Assembly (NCBI GenBank): GCA_947095585.1
Contig: OX352763.1
Span: 109,781,908 to 109,845,907, forward strand
Length of the DNA: 64,000 nucleotides
Direction of reading: 5' to 3'
Origin: Nephrocerus scutellatus
Taxonomy: Eukaryota; Arthropoda; Insecta; Diptera; Pipunculidae
Positions 1 to 9,917 of this stretch are shown here, one piece after another. The first letter of the stretch is position 1. Each line of letters starts with the position of its first letter. Position numbers and translations under genes: made by a program. The notes under the pieces are model-generated. The model saw nothing but the letters and a program-made list of their open reading frames with translations. It was not told the origin of the DNA and ran no database searches.

Positions 1-130
1 GGTCTTGAGTGGTTTCGTCTTTAATGGGGTCTTAAGTAGGTATTGGTGGGATCTTAAGTTTTCCCCATTTGGGGATATTTTTGTGTCTTTTAAGATTCTT
101 TTGGGGGTGTTTTGAGGGGCCTTTTTAAGG
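1..130. repeat. T/G-rich phased simple repeat
   Basis: Degenerate units of about 10-12 bp of the form GGGGTCTTAAG run through this stretch. They are the reverse complement of the A/C-rich units at 478-766, so the two blocks form an imperfect inverted pair around a roughly 350-bp AT-rich spacer. No coding potential was seen. Confidence 0.6.
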
Positions 131-477
131 TTTCCATATTACCACTTTTTTGACTCAACATTCCATAGAATCTATTGTATTTCCAGATTTCTTTGTTGAT
201 ATCTTAGGATCATTATTTTTATGCAGATTGAATTTTAAACGCACAAAGTTAATTAATACTATCAAATCATTATATGCAAAATTTACATTAAAATTACCAG
301 CCTAAAAAAGTATTATTTTATGATATTCTGTATGAAGAATATATGCAAGTAGAAGTAATAAAAGAATAATCCGCGCGGCGATTAGGGTATCCCTATCCAG
401 AAAAACATTTGAGAACGGCTGGACCGATTTGGCTAATTTTTATTTTATAATGTTCGCGATAGTCCGAATAAGGTTTA
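131..477. other. AT-rich spacer, possible old DNA-transposon end
   Basis: No gene seen. The part at about 365-477, which includes the phrase GAACGGCTGGACCGATTTGG, resembles a sequence I associate with dispersed insect repeats, possibly Helitron-like. That assignment is a memory-based guess. Confidence 0.25.
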
Positions 478-766
478 TGCGAAAACACAAAAGGTCCTCA
501 AAGGACCTTCAAAGAACCTCCAAAAGAACCCCAAAAGACCTTCAAAAGACCCGAGAAGACCCGAGAAGACCCTCAAACGACACTCGAAGAACCTCCAAAA
601 ACTCTTAAAAGACTCCCCAAAATGCCCTTAAAAGACACCCAAAACGAGCCTAACAAGACCCCCTAAAAGAACCTCAAAAACACTCCACCCAAATTACCCC
701 CAAAAGACCCCGAAAACACCCTCAAAGAACCCCAAAAAGACGTCCAAAAACCTACCAAAAAAACCC
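478..766. repeat. A/C-rich 10-12 bp phased repeat
   Basis: About 25 degenerate units such as CCTCCAAAAGA, ACCCGAGAAG and ACCTTCAAAAG follow each other with a spacing near one DNA helical turn. Open frames here encode only low-complexity peptides and are not believed to be genes. Confidence 0.65.
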
Positions 767-779
767 GGTGCGGTGCAGG

Positions 780-2060
780 AATCTTTCATCCAGATCGAGA
801 AGGCGGCACGAAGTCTGTGGCTGCACATAAATGAGAGCAAAACAAAGTACATGGTGGCCACGTCTGCGAAAAGAAGATCCAACATTGGTCCGGCAAATTA
901 AATAGAGGAGTGTAAATTTTGAAGAAGGGCAATCCTTTAACTATCTCGCGAGGCCGGCCAAGCCTACGCTGGAAGTATGGCATAGACAAGGGACGCTTAG
1001 AGTTTAGGGATGCAAAACGGTCTGAGCGGTCTGAGTGTCAACCTGAGCAAGAAAATATAATGGAGTAGATGCAAAGAGCGGCCTGTATGCTTATAAACGG
1101 GGCTATGAAATCAACACCAACTCGCGCCTTAGAGGTTATGCTCCACCTTTCCCAATAGATATATTTGGCAAACAAAAAGCAGCAAATACGGCTACGCGAA
1201 AATTAGCTGTCAATCAGTGGAAAAGTCTCCAAATGGAACACTCCAGAACTGACGAATCCCGACCCCATGGCACCAGTGTTATTCTTTTAAAAAGGTTTTC
1301 GGACAACAGTACCCTCCAGACAAGACTGGAAGAGTAGATTTGTAACCGATAAAGAAGCAATGCAGTGTTTAACGAATGACTCTAAGCTAGACGGCAAAAT
1401 AGGAGCAGGAGTCATTATCATTATCATTTATGTGGGCAGTCAGGCGGCCATTAAATCGTTGAAAGCAGTCTGACTGACATCAAAGGTGTCGTTGATGTGT
1501 TGCTCCTCTCTTAATGAGTTGAGTGAGTAGTTCAATATAAGAATCGCTTGGGTCCCGGGCTAATCGAATGTGGAAGGAAACTGCGTGGCGGACGAATTTG
1601 TTAAACGTGGTACGACTCTACAGCTGTTACACGAAAGGGCAAAGGTAGGGAGTCCCATTGCGACACTGAAACTTGAGGTTCGGAAAGAGGCAGAAACAGC
1701 AACAAATGTAAGGTGAGAAAACATCGATAGTAGTAAATCAAGACAGTAGTAAATCAAGACAAGTTCACTGTGAACTATAAATAATTGTAGGGATAATGAC
1801 AGCACACTGCCTTCTTGGAAAGCACACGAGAGAAGGATGGGTGTCGAATACAATGACTTCTGCAGAAGCTGCATGGACGAGGATGAAGAAGAGACAATAG
1901 AACTTTGTTCCTGCCCGCCACTAATGCACAAAACAAACTCAAACACTTAGGTAAACGGTTAATGAATAACCTATCAGATCTCGAAAACGGCAAAGTATGA
2001 GACATTCTTTGATTCATTAAGAGCTCAGAATGGATTTTCTGAAACAGGAAAGCTTTAAGA
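780..2060 (+). mobile_element. Dead non-LTR retrotransposon, ORF2 3' part (Loa/R1-like)
   Basis: Translation over several frames, with stops, gives the end of a reverse transcriptase (for example INESKTKYMVATS at about 830, and near 1075 AACMLINGAMKSTPTRALEV). This is followed by an RNase H region (about 1540-1680, matching a WVPG...GN..ADE pattern) and a C-terminal zinc-knuckle region near 1800-1930 (NDFCRSCMDEDEEET). This order is that of Loa/R1/Jockey-type ORF2. Frameshifts and stops show the copy is inactive. The same 3' module occurs at 28.3-29.6 kb (-) and in a DAAM intron. Confidence 0.75.
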
Positions 2061-2487
2061 TGCTTTTCTATGGTAACATAAGGGACCTCTACTGGGCTAA
2101 GTGAGCAATTAGTAATTAATTAAAATTCAACATTTTACATTTAAAATACTATTTTTATTACATATATTACTGAGAAAATATTTTAAAATATTAAAAGCCA
2201 ATCACTAAAGCAGTTACACTATGGAAGCCAGTTCATTAGCACGCGTCGCGATTAATAACTGAATGTAGCGCAGAGAAATAAAAAAATTGATAATATTCTG
2301 TCCTTTTGCCCATTAAATCCTTGCAAGCTTATATGTTGTTTTCCTATTGAAAATTATTTACAAATTAAATATTCCAAAAGGTTATTACGGGTTAACAGGA
2401 CGAAAAGACAAAACAAAACCACACTTTTTATCACCCAGGCTACATTCAGTCTCCGAACTAAAATTTCCTTAATTTATCGAAAAGAAA
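2061..2487. other. AT-rich spacer
   Basis: Nothing recognisable beyond AT-rich sequence. It may include the 3' untranslated region of the minus-strand gene that starts at 2584, but I could not fix a poly(A) site. Confidence 0.3.
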
Positions 2488-2495
2488 ACTCTCCC

Positions 2496-2537
<42 letters not shown>
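2488..2537. repeat. (CT)n microsatellite
   Basis: A nearly pure CT tract of about 45 bp. It lies just downstream of the histidine-rich gene, which is transcribed leftward, so it would read as GA repeats in a 3' untranslated region if transcribed. Confidence 0.9.
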
Positions 2538-2539
<2 letters not shown>

Positions 2540-2583
2540 ACTGTTTCACTCTCTTAACTTCCTTCCTTCCTGTCGGCGTCACC

Positions 2584-4201
2584 CTATTCATGATGGTAAT
2601 GTTCGTAGTGTTCTTGATGTGGCTCCTCGTAATGTCCCGTTTCGTGTCGATGCGATTCACTAATTTCCTCCAGCACAAGACCGTGATTGTGATTGTGTTC
2701 CGTTTCTGGATGGACAATCTTCAATTTCTGCTTAGTTCCGCCAATCTCAACTGGTTTCTTGACCAAATGTAGATCTTCCTTCTTGATGTACACTGGCACA
2801 GCATGATAATGATGGAACTTTACACTCTGATGTGATGTCGCATGCTTGTGCTCGACCTCATGATGATGTTCGGTATCTTCGCCAGCTGGTTCATGGTGGC
2901 TTTCATGTTCGTGAATGTGCAGACCAACAACCATTGTGGCGGCCATAGTGCAGAGAAGCTGTGATAAAGTGATGATTAGTTTTTATTGTTTATGAATTGA
3001 ATGGATAATTAATTAATTGGATACATAACTAATGGGAAGCCTAATGAGAACTTTAGAGAACTATTGATTACGAGTTTGGTTAAGGTAGTTGCTAAGAAAA
3101 AATTTCAAAATAGGCAGACTTTAATATAGAACTTAATAAAGTTCTTCGGTTCGGTTCGGCTTCGGTTCTTATAGAAATTAAATCAAAACACTCGAAATGT
3201 CTTAATTAATTATGAAAATGAAGGTAAAGGTAGTTTGAAATGTTATTAGATCAATATTATGACTTTTTTGAATATTCTTTTCAGTTTCTAATAAAAAAGT
3301 CCCACAAAAACTTGAAAGAGATTGGCCTGTGTTGTTTAAAAACTATGCCAACAATGTCCTACGACACTACCTTTCGGTGTAAATAACAATATACACACAG
3401 ATGTACTCGCGTTTACAGTAAAATGATAGAAAATATGAATGTCATCGCAATTTTACAAAAAGTACAGGGTGAATGCGAAATTCCTTCACAGTCAAAATAA
3501 AAAAATATAACTGCAGGCGAAAAGAGATTCTTAAAAATCTTTTCTTCTTGTTGGATTGTTTGAAACACACACCTATATCCGTACTTATCTAAAAAATATC
3601 ATAATTGAAAGGATAACATGTAAAAGAACTTAATTTTGAAACCCTAAGGATTGAGGAATCCACAAGGAAGCCGCCGAGTTGGCCGTCCTAGCAAGACATG
3701 GAAAAGAATAATAGAAGAGGAATCAAGATCCCAGGGGACCGAATGGCGTCTCTTGAAACCTCAGGCGTTAAATCGAGTTCGTTGGCGGGGGTTTGTAGAA
3801 GTCCTATGCTCCCCCGCGGAGTAAAGGAGAGAAAGAATGATTGAGGAATTTCTTCTAGATGCGAAAATAATAACCAAAATATTGGAATTTTTTCCAATTT
3901 TGTGTATTGCTTTTCTTCTGCAGACTGCAGACTAGAAGATTTGTTCTTAAACGTCCCTTTTTTCGGGCTTTATAAAGATCAAGTCACTCTGAACTTTTGT
4001 AAAAAGTAATGAAAAATATTAAATTTCGATAAAATTGCGATTGGAAAAAAAATCAGGATATTCTGTAATTCTTTTCGCTTCAGTTTCTGTACTATATCCA
4101 CAAGAGAATTTGTCACCGATACTCGTATCTTGCCTTCCACTCCATTAATATTAACACAAAAAAGTATCAATTAAAAAAAATCTTACAATTAGCTTCAACA
4201 T
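2584..4201 (-). CDS. Secreted histidine-rich small protein (two exons)
   Basis: Function not recognised. I join two exons. Exon 1, 4201-4187, is the five codons MLKLI followed by the donor GTAAGA. Exon 2, 2958-2584, follows the acceptor TTTATCACAG. The joined protein has about 129 residues and starts with a good signal peptide (MLKLILLCTMAATMVVGLHI), so it should be secreted. The mature part is rich in His, Glu and Tyr, with dispersed HH, HEH and HYH motifs and a central lysine-rich block (YIKKEDLHLVKKPVEIGG). Insect proteins of this kind include cuticle or extracellular-matrix components and metal binders; I infer no more than that. The roughly 1.2-kb intron holds a retroelement 3' fragment. 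Opening at ATG 2946 alone would cut the signal peptide short, which is why the spliced start is preferred. A TATAAAT on the minus strand near 4352 could belong to its promoter. Confidence 0.8.
3655..3850 (+). mobile_element. RTE-like retrotransposon 3' fragment
   Basis: The plus strand reads as the C-terminus of an RTE-like polyprotein (GRPSKTWKRIIEEESR, later LNRVRWRGFVE) with interruptions. A copy of the same 3' tail lies inverted in Naa30 intron 2 (about 23194-23300). The fragment sits in the intron of the histidine-rich gene, antisense to it. Confidence 0.7.
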
Positions 4202-5084
4202 TGCGTTTTAAAAAAAAATTTCACTTTTAATTTCTAACAAACACTTAAGTTATCTTGCCGGCGTACAAGTTGTGGAGCGTTCGTTTGGAATTGTACCTTC
4301 TCCCAAGACGTTATTGAACTGAATGCTGCCGTTGGTAGGATACCTGATTCGATTTATACCAAACAGGCCGCGTTGGTCGTCGACTGTTTCAAAAGTGGTA
4401 TGTGCCATTGTACTTTGTCTATTGAAGCAGCACACAAACACATACCTATCAAATGTTACGTATACGTCGCGGAGTGTATCTAAGAAATATAGATAGTGAG
4501 AGCAAAGCATAAGAGTAAATAAACGCGCTGTCAATGTGTTACGACTGCGCACAGCATCCACAAACAGATGCCCAGCGCTGCATAACAACAAACATAGAAA
4601 GAAAGAAGGAAAGAAAGAAAAGTAGACAAGCATCAGCACATCAGTGGTGTTGGTTGTATAATGGCGCAATAAGTGCAAGGTAGCAGCTGTACCTGTAACT
4701 ACCAGTAGAAAAGCACAAACTGGCTTAGTCAGGTGATTATTGCACCAAATAAGCATAGAAAATTGCCTGTCATGTTAATGGTAGAAATGGCGGTATCATA
4801 CCTAACATAGACGCTTGTAACACTTGAGCAGTTTTTCAAGTAAAAATCTAGAATCGTTTTGGTCTTAATTCAATTGTAATTGAAAAACATACTTCTAATA
4901 TATAACTATTATAAAATATTCAAGTCAGTAGCTAAAAAGCTATACTAGTAACCAATAGCCAAAAAACTCCGACAATTTAATTTGCGGTAGGAAAACGACA
5001 TCCTAAAAAAACTTTCTATTAAAAGAGCCCTTTCTCAAGACTGCAAAGTTAAATAATAATTCCTAAAGCTAAGACTCCTGAAAT
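4202..5084. other. Upstream region of the histidine-rich gene
   Basis: No reliable gene. A 168-codon open frame on the minus strand (4250-4756) has no recognisable domain, unremarkable composition and a weak start. The minus-strand TATAAAT near 4352, with a TCAGTT initiator-like motif about 38 bp further on, is a weak promoter candidate. Confidence 0.35.
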
Positions 5085-6110
5085 GTACTAATATTTTTAA
5101 TTAATTAAACCCTTAAAGTATACAATGAAATGTAATCATTTATTCAGTATCTATTAAAAGATTCACTCCTTAAAATATACAACAAAATTTAATTATGGTT
5201 GTAATATTTATGAAAGTATTTAACCCTTAAAGTATACACCGCATTGTATTGAATGTTGCAATATTTATTAAAAGGAGTCCATCCTTAAAGTATACAACGA
5301 AATTTAATGAAATATTTATAACGTCATTAAATCTATACTAGTGACTAATAGCAGATAAACTTCGGCAATTTAAATTACGGTACGAAAAATATATCCCAAA
5401 AAACTTATTATAAAAGAATATATTTCTAAAGGCAGTCAAGTGAGATAAAATCTTCCAAAGATGAATACTGAAAATTAACAATAAAATGTAACAATATTTT
5501 AAAATAACTTAACCACTCAAGTATACAATACTGGTTATTGCAATATTTATTAAAAGATTAATTACCTAAAGTACATAACAAAATTTAATGATTATTTCAA
5601 TATTTTTTAAAATAATTTAATCCTTAAAGAATGCAACGAAATTTAATGATAATTGCAATATTTATAACATCCGTATGTACCTACTAGTTTTTATTCTACT
5701 ACGGAGTTTTGTGCGATTTCTCAAGGCTCTAAAAATGGATAATATCTCCCCCTCACAGTATGCAATGAAATGTAGTTACAACACTTAAGGTATACAATGA
5801 AATGTAATGATTGTTATAATATCTATTAAAAAATTCAATCCATACAGTATACAAGGAAATTTAATGATGATTGTAATATTTATTAAAGTACTTAAAGTAT
5901 ACACCAAATTGTTATGATTTTATTCAATATTTATTAAAAGGATTCCATCCTTAAAATATACAACGAAATTTATTGATGGTTTCAATATGTCTTAAAGTAT
6001 TTGACCCTTAAAGTATACCTCAAATTGCAATGGTTGTTGCAAAATTAATAAAAAGTTTTCCAGCTTTAAAGTATATAATGAAATGAATTGACCGTTGCAA
6101 TCTCTATGTA
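5085..6110. repeat. AT-rich tandem repeat, about 57-bp period
   Basis: Degenerate copies carrying the phrases CCTTAAAGTATACAACGAAA, TTTAATGAT and GCAATATTTATTAAAAG recur about every 57 bp (for instance at 5115, 5172, 5229 and 5286), with some longer interruptions. The same family, with the same spacing, is present at 61.6-62.0 kb. Confidence 0.8.
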
Positions 6111-6354
6111 TACATATATGAATATATGACATTCATGCACAGCATAACTCTGGAGCAATTTCAACCAAGCTTGGGACTCTTATGATTTTATGATATGACA
6201 ATGTGGATGAGATAAGTGTTGGCGTAAGACACTTACAGGGCTGGTGGTGGGAAGGTGTGACATGTAAAAATAATCTTAAACGACCGATATTAGCAGAATC
6301 AATAGTTTATTGTGTCGCTGAGGTGAATAGTGACGGTAAGATACTCATATCCAA

Positions 6355-7370
6355 ATCAAACGGAGCTGCCGGAAGTAACAATTTCCCGAATTCGCACCTC
6401 AACTCCCAAGAATTAAGAGATCGCTACCGCGATCAACGCACTAAAGAACAACAAGTCGGTAGGACAAGATGGTATACCGGGAGATCTTTTATATCCTCTT
6501 GTTGAGAGAGCTTGGGAGGCAGAAAGTTCACCGACGAGTGGAAGAAGGGAATGATTGTGAAGCTTCCTAAAAAAGGTTGTCTGATGGAGAGGCATTTGCG
6601 TTCTTCCTGCAGTTGTAAAGGAAATAGCCAAAGTAGTACTTGAGAGAATTAAGGAACATCTGGAAGATACACTCGATGCCAAACAAGCAGGTTCCGCACT
6701 GGATCCTCCTTTGTCGAGCACATCAACACCCTGCGGATCATTATTGAACGGTGCGTTAAATTCCGGTCACCACTACATCTGCTGTTCATCGATTTTGAGA
6801 AGGCGTTTGACAGTGTCAACAGACAATTTATCTGGCTCGCCTTGCGCAGGAGAGATAAACTAATAGCTATTATTAAAGCAACCTATGACGACTATGCCAA
6901 ACTGGATGACATCGGCTCGAAATCGGGACCGGTGGAGAGACTTTTTGCGGGAGGCCAGGACCGGACCCCGGTTGTAGAGCCAAATATGATGATGATGACG
7001 ACTCTAAATGTCATGTGCTGCATAGAGGAAAGCTGTCAGAGGAATTCGAGATCCTAAGTGGGGTACGACAAGGTTGCATTCTATCGCCGATACTTTTTTT
7101 GTTGGTGATTAGCGATGTGCTTCGCGTAGCTTTATCTACTTGAAACGGAGGAATTCGTTGGACTCTTACATCTCAACTCAAACATCTGGACTACGCTGGC
7201 GACGTTTGTTTACTCTCACACAGGATTATGGAGCTGCACCAAATGACAATAAATTTGGAAAGGGAGGCAAATGTTACGGGTTTGAAGATTTATACTGCCA
7301 AATTGGTAAAATTATTCTGGTAAATTATTCTGGTAAGACCTTAGAAAACTGTATTGAACAGTAAGACTAT
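6355..7370 (+). mobile_element. Dead RTE-like retrotransposon, reverse transcriptase part
   Basis: Across shifted frames the plus strand gives a linker, then reverse transcriptase blocks: DEWKKGMIVKLPKKG, HLLFIDFEKAFDSVN (about 6780), GVRQGCILSPILFLL (about 7060) and HLDYADDVCLLSHRI (about 7185), with the YADD catalytic motif. Frameshifts and an insertion at 6894-6994 inactivate it. The linker at 6355-6480 is almost identical to 33.57-33.70 kb, so the two loci are copies of one family that preserve different halves. Confidence 0.85.
6894..6994 (+). mobile_element. Short non-LTR 3' tail nested in an RTE copy
   Basis: About 101 bp ending in (ATG)n interrupts the reverse transcriptase frame between TATGACGACTA and TAAATGTCATG. 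It is flanked by the 9-bp direct repeat ATGACGACT (6885-6893 and 6995-7003), a good target-site duplication. The insert reads GPVERLFAGGQDRTPVVEP, which looks like the C-terminus of another retroelement. Confidence 0.65.
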
Positions 7371-7606
7371 TTAAAATTAAATTAGCGACTTTTTTCTTTG
7401 GCTTTCTTTGGTGTGGCAATAAACGTTCTCACGATGTTGTATATACCGATCATAGCTTTCCTTTTATGATTTTCCTCGTGAATTTTCCGCGCATCGAACT
7501 GCATATTTTTTGATGACGGTTAAGTGCAGTGGTTTTCCATCCATTAACATTGGTGACACTCATGCTAACCATGTGATCAAATCTGGTATTACTCGTACAA
7601 TATAAA

Positions 7607-7607
7607 C

Positions 7608-7639
<32 letters not shown>

Positions 7640-7656
7640 ATGTGTGTGCGTGTGTG
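7607..7656. repeat. (TA)n(TG)n microsatellite
   Basis: A run of TA dinucleotides passes into TG dinucleotides with a few interruptions. Confidence 0.9.
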
Positions 7657-8429
7657 AGAAACATTTTCGGTTCAAGTTGATTGATATTCGCGTATATTTT
7701 GGCAGTTAGTGGCGTCTCAATGCGATCCATTAGTGATCCTCCATTAGACAGACGAAAAGAAAGCTACAAGCGGTTATGATTATTATCAGATTACCTTTTT
7801 GGATTATAGCCAGATAGAGACTCCAATGAATCGTTTGTCGGACTATATCATAGTCTTCATAGTTTGTTCAATTTTTACGATCTTTTGATCGTGCTTTTGG
7901 GTTGTAATTAAGGGAGTTTTTTTTGGCAACTTTTATTGCTTCACTTTAAGTTGGCAAATTGTGCTTCCGGATTGCACCTTTTCTGTGTTTCGCAATATCA
8001 CAACATGTGAAACGAAGAATTTCGCAAAATCGTTGAAACTTTGCAATTAACATAGTTACCGATTTACCATTCAAGCAGGTAAATCGTTAAAGATTGCAGT
8101 TTAATTGGAGGTCGTACAAAAGACATAAACGAAAGAATGGCATCTGGTCTCGGGTGTTGGAATGTATTTGAGGGAAACAAATTGCTCAATGCCTCAAGTG
8201 TTGTATTGACCACTACGACTCTAGTGGTGCTGAAAAGTGTTTTAACTTTAATCGCAGTCTAAGATCAAAGAAACCTTAGTTAGGGACATAGTTGGAGAGG
8301 AGTATTATTTGCTATATGTGGAGCGCAGAGGTAGGTGTCAGAGCTACGCAAATGTTATAGTAATCGTGTCAAGAGGAAGTTTCGAGAAAGTGCTATGTAA
8401 TCTGGCTTTTTTAAACCCGATAGAATTTT
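7657..8429. other. Unassigned non-coding stretch
   Basis: Nothing recognisable seen on either strand. Confidence 0.3.
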
Positions 8430-8960
8430 AAATTGTTAAAAATAACACAAAAAATTCAATTTTAATAAAACTGTTTTATTAATTCGATTAATATATGGCA
8501 TTAAGAATTGAAAAGAAGTCCAGGAAATCTGGTCTCTTTTATAAAGAAATAACGGTCCGATGATGCCACCAGCGTGTAAATGCACACAAACGGTGCATTT
8601 TTCTGAATGTAATGGAACCTGTAGGGACTCTCGTAGATTGGTCTCACTACAATGTGGCAATTTTACTTATGAACAAACCCTTTAAGCCAAAAAGAATTCT
8701 CATCAATACAGGGTCAGTTTCCAACTGATCGAGAGTCCCATCGCCGAAACAATGACGCATACGATGGTGGCTTTAATTCCTGTACCAGCTGGATCTTCTA
8801 CGGGTGTAGGCTAAGATCTTTGCGCAAAATTTTGCACGTACTGGACAAAGAGTGCCCGTATTCCCGCGATCGACAACGAATCTATAAATTTGAATCACAC
8901 TTTCCTCACAGCTCGACGGATGACTTGCTCAGATATAAATTACGAAGTCATATATAAGAA
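8430..8960 (-). mobile_element. Degenerate Tc1/mariner-type transposase relic
   Basis: The minus strand gives transposase-like pieces in order: a segment near 8810 parallel to the KDLGLHPYKIKL region of the next element, and further downstream (about 8640-8545) LHAGGIIGPLF, typical of the region after the second catalytic Asp. It has several stops. I could not fix terminal inverted repeats. Confidence 0.55.
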
Positions 8961-9046
8961 TCGTCAGTCAGCCATCAGCAGAATGGGGGGGGGGATAACA
9001 CAAAATGCATCAGAACACAGCAGCTAGCCGATACCCTGTCCAAATA

Positions 9047-9622
9047 TAGGGTTTTTTAATAAGAGCACTTCAACTTTTTTTTTGAATAAAACACAAACGG
9101 TTCGACTTTTGAACTAACTTTTTTTTTAATAACGAATTTGAACATATACATATGATACATTTAAGTATGAAACTCGATTTCTTTTGCATGACCACCGCGT
9201 GCACGTTTTACGAAGTGAGCCTCATCGCTGAAGATGATTTTTCGGTGAAAATCTGCATCATTTTCGATATGCTCTTGAGCCCAATTCACGGATCGGCGTC
9301 GCTTCAAATGGTCAAACGGCTTTAGTTGTTGTGTCAGCTTGATCTTATACGGATGTAGGCCAAGATCTTTACTATACGGTCGATTGTCGAACGGGCTGGC
9401 TTGTTAAATGGGCCGTAAAATGGCCGTAATGCTCTTAAAGTAGCGGCAACAGAAAGATTATTTTGATAAAAAATTCGCACGATTTGCAATCGCTGTTCAC
9501 ATGTATAGCGTTCCATGATGAAATGTATTAAGTTTCCAAATGACAAAAGAACAATAAAAAATATGGCGTCGTTCGCCGTCCCTATCGGAGAAAAGTTGAA
9601 GCGCACCTGTTGAAACACCCTA
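9047..9622 (-). mobile_element. Internally deleted Tc1/mariner-like element with TIRs
   Basis: The minus strand encodes an N-terminal helix-turn-helix (ERYTCEQRLQIVRIFYQNN), then after an internal deletion DLGLHPYKIKL and NWAQEHIENDADF followed by IFSDEAHF, which holds a catalytic Asp. The ends are imperfect inverted repeats of about 30 bp: TAGGGTTTTTTAA...GAGCACTTCAAC on the left, and the complement of GTTGAAGCGCACCTG...ACACCCTA on the right. TA dinucleotides (9045-9046 and 9623-9624) flank it, as expected for this superfamily. At 576 bp it lacks the rest of the DDE domain, so it is non-autonomous. Confidence 0.8.
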
Positions 9623-9624
9623 TA

Positions 9625-9917
9625 TAATGCTGACATAAGAGCAATTTAGGAGATGTGATGAACGGGGAATGGTGTCTACGTTCTACGTTTAGCGAGTTGT
9701 TGATCGCCGAGTGTCCTGTTTGAGTACATTTCTACTGACGTGTTGTTGACAGTCGCGCAGCCATATTGGTCTCCGCCTGCCGTTTGTGTCTGAAGGAGTC
9801 AGGTGCAACATTACTTATAGGGCGCGTGTAGGTGCTGTCTTTAGTATTCCAATACTATGCAGAAAGGCCAACCTTTGTGACTTCTTCATAATTTTAACGT
9901 AGGTGGTTTTTCCAAGA
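9625..9917. other. Unassigned spacer
   Basis: No gene or known repeat recognised between the mariner-like element and the satellite array. Confidence 0.3.

Noticed and set aside
4250..4756. 168-codon open frame on the minus strand with hydrophobic stretches
   Set aside because: No recognisable domain, and it overlaps the likely promoter of the histidine-rich gene. Probably chance.
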